Shown: one piece after another, positions 1-8,200 of the stretch
Position numbering within the stretch: the first letter of the stretch is position 1
How the letters are laid out: each line of letters begins with the position of its first letter
From: DSAR01 sp034437315
GTDB taxonomy: Bacteria > Chloroflexota > Anaerolineae > B4-G1
Assembly: GCA_034437315.1 (NCBI GenBank)
Contig: DAOTUC010000146.1
Location: forward strand, 1 to 12,989
Reading direction: 5' to 3'
Length of the DNA stretch: 12,989 bases
The notes under the pieces: model-generated
Seen by the model: only the letters and a program-made list of their open reading frames with translations
Told to the model about the DNA's origin: nothing
Database searches by the model: none
Translations under genes and position numbers: made by a program

Positions 1-95
1 GACCCTAAAGGTTTTGCTCAAGGCCGCGCAAACAACGTTTTTGCCTTAAACAATGACCTTTTTCCATCAAAACCAGCGCAAAAACCTTTAGGGTC
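1..95. repeat. Inverted repeat with about 17-base arms
   Basis: Bases 1-17 (GACCCTAAAGGTTTTGC) are repeated in inverted form at 78-95, with a single extra base in an A-run. The arms enclose about 60 bases with no gene. The element lies just past the end of the CpaB-like gene, so a transcript of it could fold into a long stem and act as a terminator. The nearly identical arms also fit a small interspersed palindromic or MITE-like element. The repeat begins exactly at the window edge, so it may extend further. No target-site duplication can be judged. Confidence 0.7.
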
Positions 96-151
96 TATGA
101 TGGGCCATGCGAAATCCTGAAGACCCATTAAGCAAAGTAAAATCGTCGTTT

Positions 152-1273
152 TTATTCCTCAACAGTGGTTCCTTCAGTAGCGGCTGGAGAAATCGTTCGT
201 CCCTGCACGTTGGTTATCCTGGGATCAAGGCCATAGGGCAATTTGGCTGGCATCTCAATCCCGTAAGTGTCCATCAGGTATTGCAGGGTGACCGGCGTCG
301 TCATGGAAGTGGTCCCATCATCATCCAGGCCGCGCAAGACGAGCGTGATGTGCGCCTTCGCCAACTGCGCGTAATCCAAGATCATCGCTTCCTCTCGCGT
401 GACAGCCAACGTCAGAGGCGCCACCGACGGGCGCGTCGTCATTTCCGCCGAGGGTGTATCTTCGACATCAGTTTGTGCTTCTCCGTCTACTTCTTCCATA
501 ACCGCCTCACCCCGTGAAGGAACGGTTTCCTCGCCCCCCACAATGGGCCAATCGCCCACCCGGAGCACGGTGGCGTTTTGCACCGTCACCTGGCTGACCA
601 ACCTAGGACGTTGGGATTCACTCGGCTTCAAATTGACCAACCAGCCATTTGGCAACACTTCCAAGCGCCCCATCGGCCCGCTCATACCGGCGCAGGCCGG
701 GTCTTCGGCGGGGGAAAAGCATTGGGCTTGATTCGGCTCAATCGACTGAAACTCCTCATCAACGTCCACAAGCAAAAAGGAGATAATCACATCCACCGAA
801 TCACCCGGCTGCAACGCCCAAGCCACGCTTGAATAGCGGGTCACCGGCAGCACATAACCGACTTTTTCCTCCGGGATTTGTAAGGACGCAACCGAGCCAG
901 ACGGCCCTTCTCTTAACATACTCAACAAGATTGGCATCCCACGAGGAACGTCCGAATGCACCGTCCGGTCATAGATATCTTCCAAATCGGTGATCGCTCC
1001 GTCGGGCATGGAATCTTCAGGCCAGGGCTTCAATTGGACCGCCGGCGCCGCCCCTTCTGTCATCTCTGCGGTAAGCTCCATACCCCGCGAGAGGTCTTGC
1101 GCGGCCACAACGATCTCAATCTGAGGTATTTCGGGAATTGAGGTTCCCTCTCCTTCCAATTCAGCAGTCGGCTGTTGTGGGCCTCTTTGTTGCATCAAGT
1201 AAAAGGCAATACCTCCCAGAGCAATCAACAACAGAACGACGCCTATAATGATAAATAACCGGTTGCCGCGCAT
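152..1273 (-). CDS. cpaB: CpaB/RcpC-like Flp pilus assembly protein with SAF domain
   Basis: This 373-residue protein has an N-terminal membrane segment (about residues 5-27) and then an SAF-like domain (about 52-118, IEIVVAAQDLSRGMELT). An RcpC/CpaB-type region follows, with the family-typical patterns LQPGDSVDVIISF near 155-167 and LTLAVTREEAMILDYAQ near 287-303. CpaB proteins belong to the Tad pilus assembly complex at the cell envelope. At 373 residues it is longer than many members, and the extra length includes an acidic Glu/Asp/Thr-rich stretch near 247-285. The ATG start is supported by AGGAGG seven bases upstream (1281-1286). It follows the TadG-like gene but is separated from it by about 350 bases and has its own promoter. 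In other Tad loci CpaB is often followed by CpaE and the ATPase, which would lie beyond the left edge here. The family call is secure. The exact role in an organism that may lack an outer membrane is inferred. Confidence 0.88.
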   Translation of the reverse strand: MRGNRLFIIIGVVLLLIALGGIAFYLMQQRGPQQPTAELEGEGTSIPEIPQIEIVVAAQDLSRGMELTAEMTEGAAPAVQLKPWPEDSMPDGAITDLEDIYDRTVHSDVPRGMPILLSMLREGPSGSVASLQIPEEKVGYVLPVTRYSSVAWALQPGDSVDVIISFLLVDVDEEFQSIEPNQAQCFSPAEDPACAGMSGPMGRLEVLPNGWLVNLKPSESQRPRLVSQVTVQNATVLRVGDWPIVGGEETVPSRGEAVMEEVDGEAQTDVEDTPSAEMTTRPSVAPLTLAVTREEAMILDYAQLAKAHITLVLRGLDDDGTTSMTTPVTLQYLMDTYGIEMPAKLPYGLDPRITNVQGRTISPAATEGTTVEE

Positions 1274-1309
1274 GTGATCTCCTCCTCATTGTGCTAAACC
1301 AGTATTTAA

Positions 1310-1338
1310 ATGATACCGGCTTACAATAAAATTGTCAA
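1310..1338 (-). promoter_or_regulatory. Sigma-70-type promoter for the CpaB-like gene
   Basis: On the minus strand there is a perfect -35 TTGACA (1333-1338), a 17-base spacer and a -10 TATCAT (1310-1315), one mismatch from TATAAT. Transcription would start near 1303, giving a leader of about 30 bases before the ATG at 1273 that includes AGGAGG. The promoter lacks the AATAGTAC element seen at the two pilin-type promoters, so this gene may be controlled differently. Confidence 0.75.
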
Positions 1339-1416
1339 GCAGTCGCCCCCACAATCAACGATAGAGAATTGGCCTACCCGAATCTGTGCTGTTTAGATGA
1401 CGGGGGCTCTAAACTA

Positions 1417-1443
1417 TTGAGAGCGGACAAAGTCCGCTCTCAA
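1417..1443 (-). terminator. Perfect 12-bp hairpin, probable terminator of the pilus operon
   Basis: TTGAGAGCGGAC (1417-1428) and GTCCGCTCTCAA (1432-1443) are perfect reverse complements around a three-base loop. It lies about 180 bases past the TadG-like stop codon and upstream of the CpaB promoter. On the minus strand only a weak T-rich stretch (ATAGTTTAG) follows, so termination strength is uncertain. It could alternatively be a dispersed palindromic repeat. Confidence 0.5.
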
Positions 1444-1519
1444 ACATACCGTCGCACAGGCTCAGTAAATCGTGATAGTATGCGCCTTAGCCCGCTCTAG
1501 CTGACTCTGTTGGAAACGT

Positions 1520-1539
1520 GTCGGTTATGGAAAACCGAC
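1520..1539. repeat. Small palindrome GTCGGTT/AACCGAC
   Basis: GTCGGTT (1520-1526) pairs with AACCGAC (1533-1539) across a six-base loop. It sits in the gap after the TadG-like gene. The short stem, loop and flanks look like a dispersed palindromic repeat rather than a terminator, because no T-run follows on either strand. This is a weak call from one copy. Confidence 0.4.
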
Positions 1540-1619
1540 CTACATATCTGGGCTTGCATGTCGTCCCACCCCTACATCTAGCGGGAGGGTTGTCAACTAT
1601 CGGGTAATCAGCAGCCCGC

Positions 1620-3860
1620 TTACTCGACCAGGCGCAGGTACATCAGTTCATACAACTCTTCGAAGATAGCTGGGAGCTGTTCAGGCCGGTCGGCGTTGCG
1701 ATGCACACCGCCGGTCAGGTCAGCCACCTCCTGCATCAACTCGAAATCGGCCGCACCGCCGAGGGTGATGGTATAGACGATCACGTTTCGATCTCGCGCT
1801 TCGTAGGCGTAATAGATGACACAATCCTGGGCATTGCTGCCCTGCGTACCGTCCGGGTAAACCCACTGGCGATTTGAATCGGAATGACACGCGCTGTTCG
1901 GCGTCGCATTGGCCCGCCCGTCAGTCATCACGATCATCACGTGGGTGGCGCCGGGCCGGCCGCAGTGGCCTGTCCCATCCTCACATGCCACTTGTGAGTC
2001 AGTGCTCAACGCCTCAAGACCTTTTATCATCCCACCGGCGATGTTGGTGCCGCCCCCTGCTTGCGTGGCGTCCAGCGCGGCGACAACCGTTTCCTCGAGT
2101 TCTTGGGCGTCGCAATCATCGCTCCCCAGACGCCGCAAGCACTGTAACTCACTCTCGATATCCGCGCCGTTGCTATAGGTCACGTATCCAATCTGATCAT
2201 GTAATGGATTGATCAGCTCGTGCACGAACAGTCTGCCGGCGTTGGTCGACGCGCGGATCGGCTGCTCGTCGTCGTAGATGTCGTCCAACCGTCGATCCAT
2301 CGCATTGCAAACAGGGTATTGATTCACCAACTCCGATGGGTCAAAGTCGTGCGGCCGGTTGTAATGATCCTCTGGATACCCGGCGAAGCGAGCGTCACAT
2401 GGATCGCAGGCATTGCCGGCCCGCCCGTTCGCCCAGACCTGCACGCCGCCATCCCCAAGCAATGGGGACGGTATCTCGCTGTCGGGGTTCGTCGTAATGG
2501 CGATCCGGTCGAGGGCGAAATGCGCGCCGCCGCCCCAGAAAACCAGGTAGTACTGTTTGCTCGATTCCATATAATAGGCGACGTCATTCAAGCGCCGCCA
2601 CTGCCAATTACCCTTAGCGCCGCCGTAATCGGTTCCTCGCGTGAAGTCTTCCTCACATCCCATCAGGTTGCAACTCCCCGACGCGCCCCACCCCAACTGG
2701 ACAGGCAGCCCGTCGCCCACGATGTCGACGCCCCAAAACAGGCGCCGGTCTAAATTATCCTCTATCGGCCAATCAGACCGGGGCCATTCTCTCATCGACT
2801 GCCCCCGCGCCCAGACGTAATAATCGCCGTCCGAAACGGGGGAGAAATGGTAACTGACCCACGGGGCGTCGTAAGGGCCGCCGGGCGCGCCGGACCAGCA
2901 TTTCCCTTCTCCGGTGTCGTATTCGACGTATCCATCGCCGTTCGGATCGATCTCCTCGTAACGACAGGTCACCCCGCTTCCGCCATTCCCTTTCTCCATA
3001 TCCGGATAGGGCAGGTGCATAATGTAGGCCCCGCGGCCATCCCGGGAGGAAGCGGAATTGGGGCTGCGCTGGAGCACCCAGTAGGTATAGCCCTTGTTGT
3101 ACGTCTCCCGCTCGTAGGGATTGCTGCTGTAATCGTATTCCTCGGCCTCGATGAAATAATAATCGTGGGAACCGTCGTTGTAAGCCGCTATGGGGTCGCA
3201 ATGTTCCGGATCGCCGTCGGCCGGCCCATCCCAGGGCAACGGATGCAGGTCGCCATTCGGTTCCCAGCACCCATAACACAGGGTGTCAAACTCCATCGAG
3301 CCAGACTTATCGAAGACGAGGACGATGTCCAGGTCGTTGATATTTTCAGCCACGGCCGACGCAAAACATTCCACGACATCGAAACCCGCGAAACGCATAA
3401 AGATCACGGGCACCTTCTGCCGGACCTGCACCTGGATCTTATAGGCGGAATTGACGGTGGTGGTGCTCGGTTCGCGATATCGCATCGTATCCACATAAAC
3501 CGTTGTTCGATGCTCCCCGACCGGTTCGCTCACAGGCGCGCCGTTAACCAGGTAACGAGTGCCATCGCCCCACGGATCATAACCATTCTGCGACAGAAGG
3601 ATTTCGGCCTGCGTATGCGCGGCGTTCTCCAAGGGAAGCTCATACGCCGATCCGAGCGCCGCCGCATCCACCGCGCGGGTGATACGCACGCGCTCAATGT
3701 AATACAATCCCAGATCGACCGCCAGGCCGACCAGGATCAACAACGCAAAGATGCCAAAGGCAACGATCACCAGAGCCTGCCCACGTTCCCGGCGTGTTGG
3801 TGGACCGGCGCTTCTTTCGCCTCTCGCAAATATATGATCGATTCCTCGCTTGATCATCAT
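1620..3860 (-). CDS. tadG: TadG-like pilus protein; VWA domain split by a carbohydrate-binding-like insertion
   Basis: This 746-residue protein opens with a TadG/TadE-type signature: RERGQAL at about 24-30, one membrane segment at about 30-52, then AVDAAALGSAYELP, which is typical of the Tad N-terminal family. A von Willebrand A domain begins at about 177 with the MIDAS motif DKSGS (Asp184, Ser186, Ser188). It resumes only at about 540, with Thr605 (GGGTNIAGG) and Asp647 (VMTDGRAN) completing the metal site. The roughly 300 residues between contain a domain resembling a family-6/35 carbohydrate-binding module: FIEAEEY near 237-242 and HFALDRIAITTNPD near 447-460. The insertion also carries an EF-hand-like loop, DPNGDGYVEYDT (305-316). 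GGAGGTG (3865-3871) supports the ATG at 3860; the adjacent ATG at 3857 is equally possible. It follows the TadE-like gene by 63 bases, presumably in one operon. The role as an exposed, possibly tip-located pilus adhesin is inferred. TadG family membership is well supported. Confidence 0.85.
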   Translation of the reverse strand: MMIKRGIDHIFARGERSAGPPTRRERGQALVIVAFGIFALLILVGLAVDLGLYYIERVRITRAVDAAALGSAYELPLENAAHTQAEILLSQNGYDPWGDGTRYLVNGAPVSEPVGEHRTTVYVDTMRYREPSTTTVNSAYKIQVQVRQKVPVIFMRFAGFDVVECFASAVAENINDLDIVLVFDKSGSMEFDTLCYGCWEPNGDLHPLPWDGPADGDPEHCDPIAAYNDGSHDYYFIEAEEYDYSSNPYERETYNKGYTYWVLQRSPNSASSRDGRGAYIMHLPYPDMEKGNGGSGVTCRYEEIDPNGDGYVEYDTGEGKCWSGAPGGPYDAPWVSYHFSPVSDGDYYVWARGQSMREWPRSDWPIEDNLDRRLFWGVDIVGDGLPVQLGWGASGSCNLMGCEEDFTRGTDYGGAKGNWQWRRLNDVAYYMESSKQYYLVFWGGGAHFALDRIAITTNPDSEIPSPLLGDGGVQVWANGRAGNACDPCDARFAGYPEDHYNRPHDFDPSELVNQYPVCNAMDRRLDDIYDDEQPIRASTNAGRLFVHELINPLHDQIGYVTYSNGADIESELQCLRRLGSDDCDAQELEETVVAALDATQAGGGTNIAGGMIKGLEALSTDSQVACEDGTGHCGRPGATHVMIVMTDGRANATPNSACHSDSNRQWVYPDGTQGSNAQDCVIYYAYEARDRNVIVYTITLGGAADFELMQEVADLTGGVHRNADRPEQLPAIFEELYELMYLRLVE

Positions 3861-3923
3861 CCTACACCTCCCCGATAAGGTCGCTGCACGCCCCTATGGG
3901 CGATGCGCAGACCAAAAATCCCG

Positions 3924-4529
3924 TCACTCCACTCGACCGGTGCCAACCAGGCGCATCGACGAATGGGCATACATAATCCAATCGCCCCCCAAGGGACCAA
4001 CGTCAAACCGTTCAAAGCCCCACACCGTCTCGTGTCTGTAGAAAACCTCAACCAGGACCAGTTCATTAGCCAGGGTCGCGAATCCGCTGGCCTCTCTGGC
4101 TGTATTGATGTTAGCGGCTCTCACGGCGTTATCCTGAGCAATCGTCAGCAGGTCCAGGCGCGCATTAGACGTATCAAAACCGGGCGGATAGCCGAATGAC
4201 GTGTAGGAGGCGCCCCCATCCTCATCGACGTAAACGTGCGTGACGATAATCTTCAAATCCGCAGTCCGCAAGCCCCCCTCGTCGGCCGCATCAAGCACCC
4301 GGTCGAATATCTCCGGCACTACGTCATTGTGAAAATAATCCATATTCTCTCGCCCGGGCGCTGTGCGAACCGCCCACCGGCTGCCCTCTCGGTTCGCCGA
4401 TTGCAACATCAAGTAGTCGCGAAACGCAAAGCCCGCCTCCACCGTAGCGACCAAAAGCAGGATGAGAAAGGGCAAGACCAAAGCCAACTCCACCATACTT
4501 TGCCCGTTTTTTCTATTTTCTGTCCCCAT
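3924..4529 (-). CDS. tadE: TadE-like minor pilin (pseudopilin)
   Basis: From the ATG at 4529 this is a 201-residue protein. A short basic leader is followed by NGQSMVELALVLPFL, then a hydrophobic helix to about residue 37 and the family-typical LQSANREGSRWAVRTAP. Glu14 sits at +5 relative to a possible prepilin-peptidase cut after Gly9, as in TadE and Flp proteins. The remaining 150 or so residues form an exposed domain without a recognised fold. The reading frame stays open upstream to a GTG at 4565 that overlaps the preceding stop codon, but the strong AGGAGGGG just before 4529 makes the later ATG the better start. TadE proteins are minor components needed for Tad pilus function. Here it lies between an unknown membrane-protein gene and the TadG-like gene. 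Confidence 0.87.
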   Translation of the reverse strand: MGTENRKNGQSMVELALVLPFLILLLVATVEAGFAFRDYLMLQSANREGSRWAVRTAPGRENMDYFHNDVVPEIFDRVLDAADEGGLRTADLKIIVTHVYVDEDGGASYTSFGYPPGFDTSNARLDLLTIAQDNAVRAANINTAREASGFATLANELVLVEVFYRHETVWGFERFDVGPLGGDWIMYAHSSMRLVGTGRVE

Positions 4530-4531
4530 AT

Positions 4532-4541
4532 CCCCTCCTCC
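4532..4541 (-). promoter_or_regulatory. Ribosome binding site deciding the TadE start
   Basis: The minus strand reads GGAGGAGGGG immediately before the ATG at 4529, with AGGAGG four bases from the start codon. Its presence inside the longer open frame argues that translation begins at 4529 and not at the GTG at 4565 or the ATG at 4550. Confidence 0.7.
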
Positions 4542-4561
4542 ACTTCTCATTTTTCGCGCTC

Positions 4562-5251
4562 TCACTCATCGTCATTCGACGCATCCACGTCAAGCCGTTC
4601 CCCTGTGACGCCGTCAACGTCGACCTGCTTGACCTGCCCACCGGCGACGCCCGTCACACGCCACACTGGTCGTCCATCCCCCGCTTCCGCGGCCTGCAAT
4701 CGGGCGACCAGGTCTACGTCAGAATGGGTGGTGTGAAAGGCGCCGCCCCCATGGTTCCACCAGGTTTGCACCGCCTCCTGGCTATCGACCCGCCAGCTTT
4801 CCACATCAAACGTGGGGAGCGCATAGGGGCTGAGCGACTCCTGTAACAATTGTGTGAGCCCCTTGTCGACGACGATCACCACCAACCGCCGGTTGGACGG
4901 CGAGTAAAATTGAAAGGTCCATATCACCTTGGAAGACCACCCGCCCTGCCGGGGCCGCCAGTGGGCCGAGACCGTCGCCGGGCGGGCATCCGGTTGCCAG
5001 GCCAAAGCGGCCGCTTCCGCCGATTCATAAGCCTGCCGGGCAGAGAGCCCCTCCGCCAGACCGGAGGGCAACTCGAAAACGATCTCCCCCGCTTCCGACT
5101 CTCGACGTAGCGCAAAGGGTTCCGCCGGCCGGTACAGCCACACGATCAAGATAGCGAGCGCCAGGGCCAGCGCAAAGGTCAAGCCCAGAACAGGGCCCCA
5201 ACGCTTTTGATCCTGTCCATCTTTGTCATCCCGCTGCGATCTCAATTTCAC
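4562..5251 (-). CDS. Single-pass membrane protein of unknown function in the Tad operon
   Basis: This 229-residue protein has a charged, Asp/Lys/Gln-rich cytoplasmic start, one membrane segment at about residues 19-40, and an exterior domain of about 190 residues. I do not recognise the family firmly. The C-terminal stretch PVWRVTGVAGGQVKQVDVDG (about 195-214), followed by VTGERLDVD, resembles the strand pattern of PepSY-like domains, where a residue pair such as TG follows a strand. This is weak. The region ARQAYESAEAAALAWQPDA (71-89) also fits the helix that often starts such domains. It begins with GTG at 5251, preceded by AAGGG. It sits 25 bases after the giant TadE fusion and 32 bases before the TadE ATG, so it is very likely co-transcribed. 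It may be an assembly or anchoring factor for the neighbouring minor pilins (inference). Confidence 0.8.
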   Translation of the reverse strand: MKLRSQRDDKDGQDQKRWGPVLGLTFALALALAILIVWLYRPAEPFALRRESEAGEIVFELPSGLAEGLSARQAYESAEAAALAWQPDARPATVSAHWRPRQGGWSSKVIWTFQFYSPSNRRLVVIVVDKGLTQLLQESLSPYALPTFDVESWRVDSQEAVQTWWNHGGGAFHTTHSDVDLVARLQAAEAGDGRPVWRVTGVAGGQVKQVDVDGVTGERLDVDASNDDE

Positions 5252-5276
5252 TCGCCCTTCACCATGCGCAATCTAA

Positions 5277-8200
5277 CTAATTGAACCACAGCGTGACGCC
5301 TTCTTTCCGCTCGCCGGCCACGACGGTCACCGTCGCCGAATCGGAATAGAGCGCGCCCTCGATCCAAGCCTGAGAATAGATATAGTAAGTGCCCGGCGGC
5401 ACGTTGTAAAAGTGGTAGGAACCATCCTGTATGCTCTTCGTCCGGTAGACGGTCCCGCCGCGACGATAGGCGACGACTTCCACGCCCGCCATATACCGGT
5501 AGCCCGACGAGCCGTGCGGCCCCCACACTGTCCCCCCGATCGTCGCCATATCGGGATTCGGTTCCGGCGTCGGCCACTCGGTGCAGACGTTGCATTCGAT
5601 GTCGTCGATGTAGAACCAGGTGCCGTACTCATCCCCGTCGTGAGCGCCGAAGAAACGGATGTTGACGTCCTGCCCGGCGAGGGACTGGAGGTCCACGTCG
5701 CCAGAGAAGTCGGCGCTGAAGCGCCGCCAATTCTCGTGAGATTGGGGCGTCGGCGAAGGGGTGGGAGAGGGCAATGGGGTCGGCGTAGGCGTCGGTTCGA
5801 TGTCGCAGACGTGCAGGTTGGCGAAGACGCTCTCGCCGGCTGAATCCGCGTCATCGTCATTGATGAAAATCAGGTAAGATGCGTTGGTGCTATAATAATC
5901 ACCCACCGGAATTTGGTAACGTTTCCAGTCAGGCGCGCTGGCGCCATAATCCCGCATATCAATGCCCCAATTTTGGGTGCCATAGATCTGAAATGTACGA
6001 TTCGCGCTGCTGCTGTCATCCTCGTCAAAACCGATGCCGTGAATCTCGCCCTCCGCGCGGCTCATAAAATCGAAGATCAGGTAGGCGTTCTCACTGACGG
6101 TGAAGGGGTAGTCGATCTTCTTCCAGGTATTGCCCATCATATAGAGCATCGCGCCGTCATACGCGGTTGTGACCATAATCGGGTTATGATCCTCTCCCGC
6201 ATAAGCAGTCAGAGTGTAATCGTCGAAATTGATGGGTGTACACCCAGGCTGCGGCGCGGGCGGAGCCGGGGGAGGCGGAGCCGGCGGCGGGAGCGGGGCC
6301 GCTTCACACATCTCGATGTAATCAAATTCACCGGTCAACATTTGCGACGATGAGTAAGAGGCCACGCCCATCCCCACCAGCGGATCGTCGCCCATCGCGA
6401 TGGAGACGCTGCCCGGCGAGAGCCAGGTCACGCCGTCGTCGGTCGAGTATTGTAACACATACACGTCGCCCCGCTTATCGATAGCGACCCGCACCGGCAA
6501 TCCGACCGGGAAGTCATCCACACTATTCTCCCCACTGCCTCCCGTCTGCGTGCGATAGATAAACTGTATCTCCCCCGATTCATGATAGTACAGGATCGCC
6601 ACGCGCTTGTCCTGCCCATCAGCGGCGCTGATATCCTCGCGAACCATCAACCCGGTCTTCCGCGAACCGCCTCCCGACCCCGTGATAGCGGTGACCTCCA
6701 ACTCGACGCGGAAATCGCCGCTAAAGTCGTAACCATCGAAATCGCTGGCGGGTTGGTAGACGTAATAGAAATCGTCCTCGGTCCAGATCGTCATCCCAGC
6801 GCCCTCGACAAACATACTGCTGCCCGATTCAGAGACGCTGCCCGAATCAGTCGAGAAGCCGTATTCGGACCATGTGCTATGATCGCCGTCGTCAAAATCG
6901 TCCCGCCGACAGGAGGGCGTGGGGGTTGGCGGAGGGGTCTCGGTCGGCGTGGACGTCGGCGTTGGCGTATCTGTCGGCGTGGGTGTGGGGGTCTCGGTCG
7001 GCGTCGGCGAGGGCAGGGCCGTCGGCGTGGGGGTGGGGGTCGCGGGATCGGTCGATGGATCCTCTGGCTCGTCACCCGACGTTGGATGCAGCCGGTAGGA
7101 AGGATCGCTCACGCTATCTTCAATCTGAACGAAGAATTGATCATCGTGATCGACGCTGTTGAACACGCTGCACGCGGACCTGCTGCCGCCCACCGTTCGA
7201 TATCCATCCACCGTAATCGTGGTAATCGTGTAGATATTGCTCGGGATGCGCACCGTCTGGTAGACCCAGGGATGCAACGTGTAGCAATCGGGGAATGCGC
7301 CGCCCAAGGACCCGTGCAAGCGCATCGAGAAGGCCCGGTCATACTGCATAAAGCCGGTGCGTTGGAAAGCGATGGCCTCTTCGCCAGCGTCCCAATGCTC
7401 GAAAACTGCTTCCTGGTTGCCCTCAAAACTGCCCGCCTCAATCAATTGCGTGCATTCTCTCAAGCCGGGCGGAGGCGCGCCTTCGCCTCCCTGGCAAATC
7501 AGGAACTCGTCGGATCGACTGGTGAGCCGGCTGCTATCGTCATAACTCGCGTGAGCCAGACCGACCAGAACGGCGTCTTCCATATCCACCTCGGCGCCCG
7601 TCGCACGCTTGGTCCAATCGCCGGCCTCCGGTTCCTCGGCGTGGGAATAATAATAGGCGAAGTTACTCCCATTGCGAACGATGCGTAACCAGACCGGAGG
7701 AGAAGATACGCTCGGTTCGTTGCCAGAATAACTCGTGCCGCCGCCATCCGTTTCCCGATAGGAGAATTGCAAGCGGCGTCCATTCGCATCCCGGGCCGCA
7801 GCCAGCACGTGCCGGCTGTTTGCATCCGTGCTATTCCGGATCATCAGTCCCAACTTAGCGCCACTGTTCGATGGCGGGGATACGACGCGCAACCGGGCGT
7901 CGAAATCGCCGGAGACGGTCTGGTAGACGTAGAAGAAATTATCGCTTGAACCCCATATCGATTCACCCCGCCCGTGGAGCTGGAGTTCGCCATCCCCGCT
8001 TTCCGTGACCCCGCTGTCGATATTCGATCCAATTTCGGCCGTCTGCCACTTGCCGTCGAAGGCGTCATCATCGAAATCATCGCCGTAGGGGGTGCTATCG
8101 ACCGTGCAATCCACCTCAACCTCGACCGGCCCGAAAACGTTGTTATCCTCGTCCTGCTCCAGGACGTAATCGCTCGTATCGACCTGGGCCCACAGTTCGT

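Larger units (their letters stand above)
1274..1619. other. 346-base intergenic region with promoter and hairpins
   Basis: No credible gene is seen here on either strand. Reading along the minus strand from the TadG-like stop codon, the region holds a small palindrome at 1520-1539, a strong 12-base-pair hairpin at 1417-1443, and then a consensus-like promoter at 1310-1338 that serves the CpaB-like gene. The gap therefore probably separates two transcription units. The rest (about 1444-1519 and 1540-1619) shows nothing recognisable and could be remains of repeat insertions. Confidence 0.7.

Noticed and set aside
100..128. ATGGGCC/GACCCAT hairpin as a terminator of the CpaB-like gene
   Set aside because: The stem is short with a G-U pair and a loop of about 15 bases, and there is no T-run after it.
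2847..3878. 343-codon open frame on the plus strand
   Set aside because: It lies entirely opposite the TadG-like gene, which has clear domain motifs and a ribosome binding site. The translation shows no recognisable domain.
4530..4565. GTG at 4565 as start of TadE, overlapping the previous stop
   Set aside because: The strong AGGAGGGG lies downstream of it, directly before the ATG at 4529, and the added 12 residues are not typical of the family leader.
6915..7043. Regularly repeated DNA as a possible CRISPR array
   Set aside because: The units are short, imperfect and in frame, encoding a Thr-Pro linker. There are no uniform repeats with unique spacers.
6582..7688. 368-codon open frame on the plus strand
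   Set aside because: It is antisense to the giant protein. Its Gly/Arg-rich low-complexity part is the mirror of the Thr-Pro linker codons.
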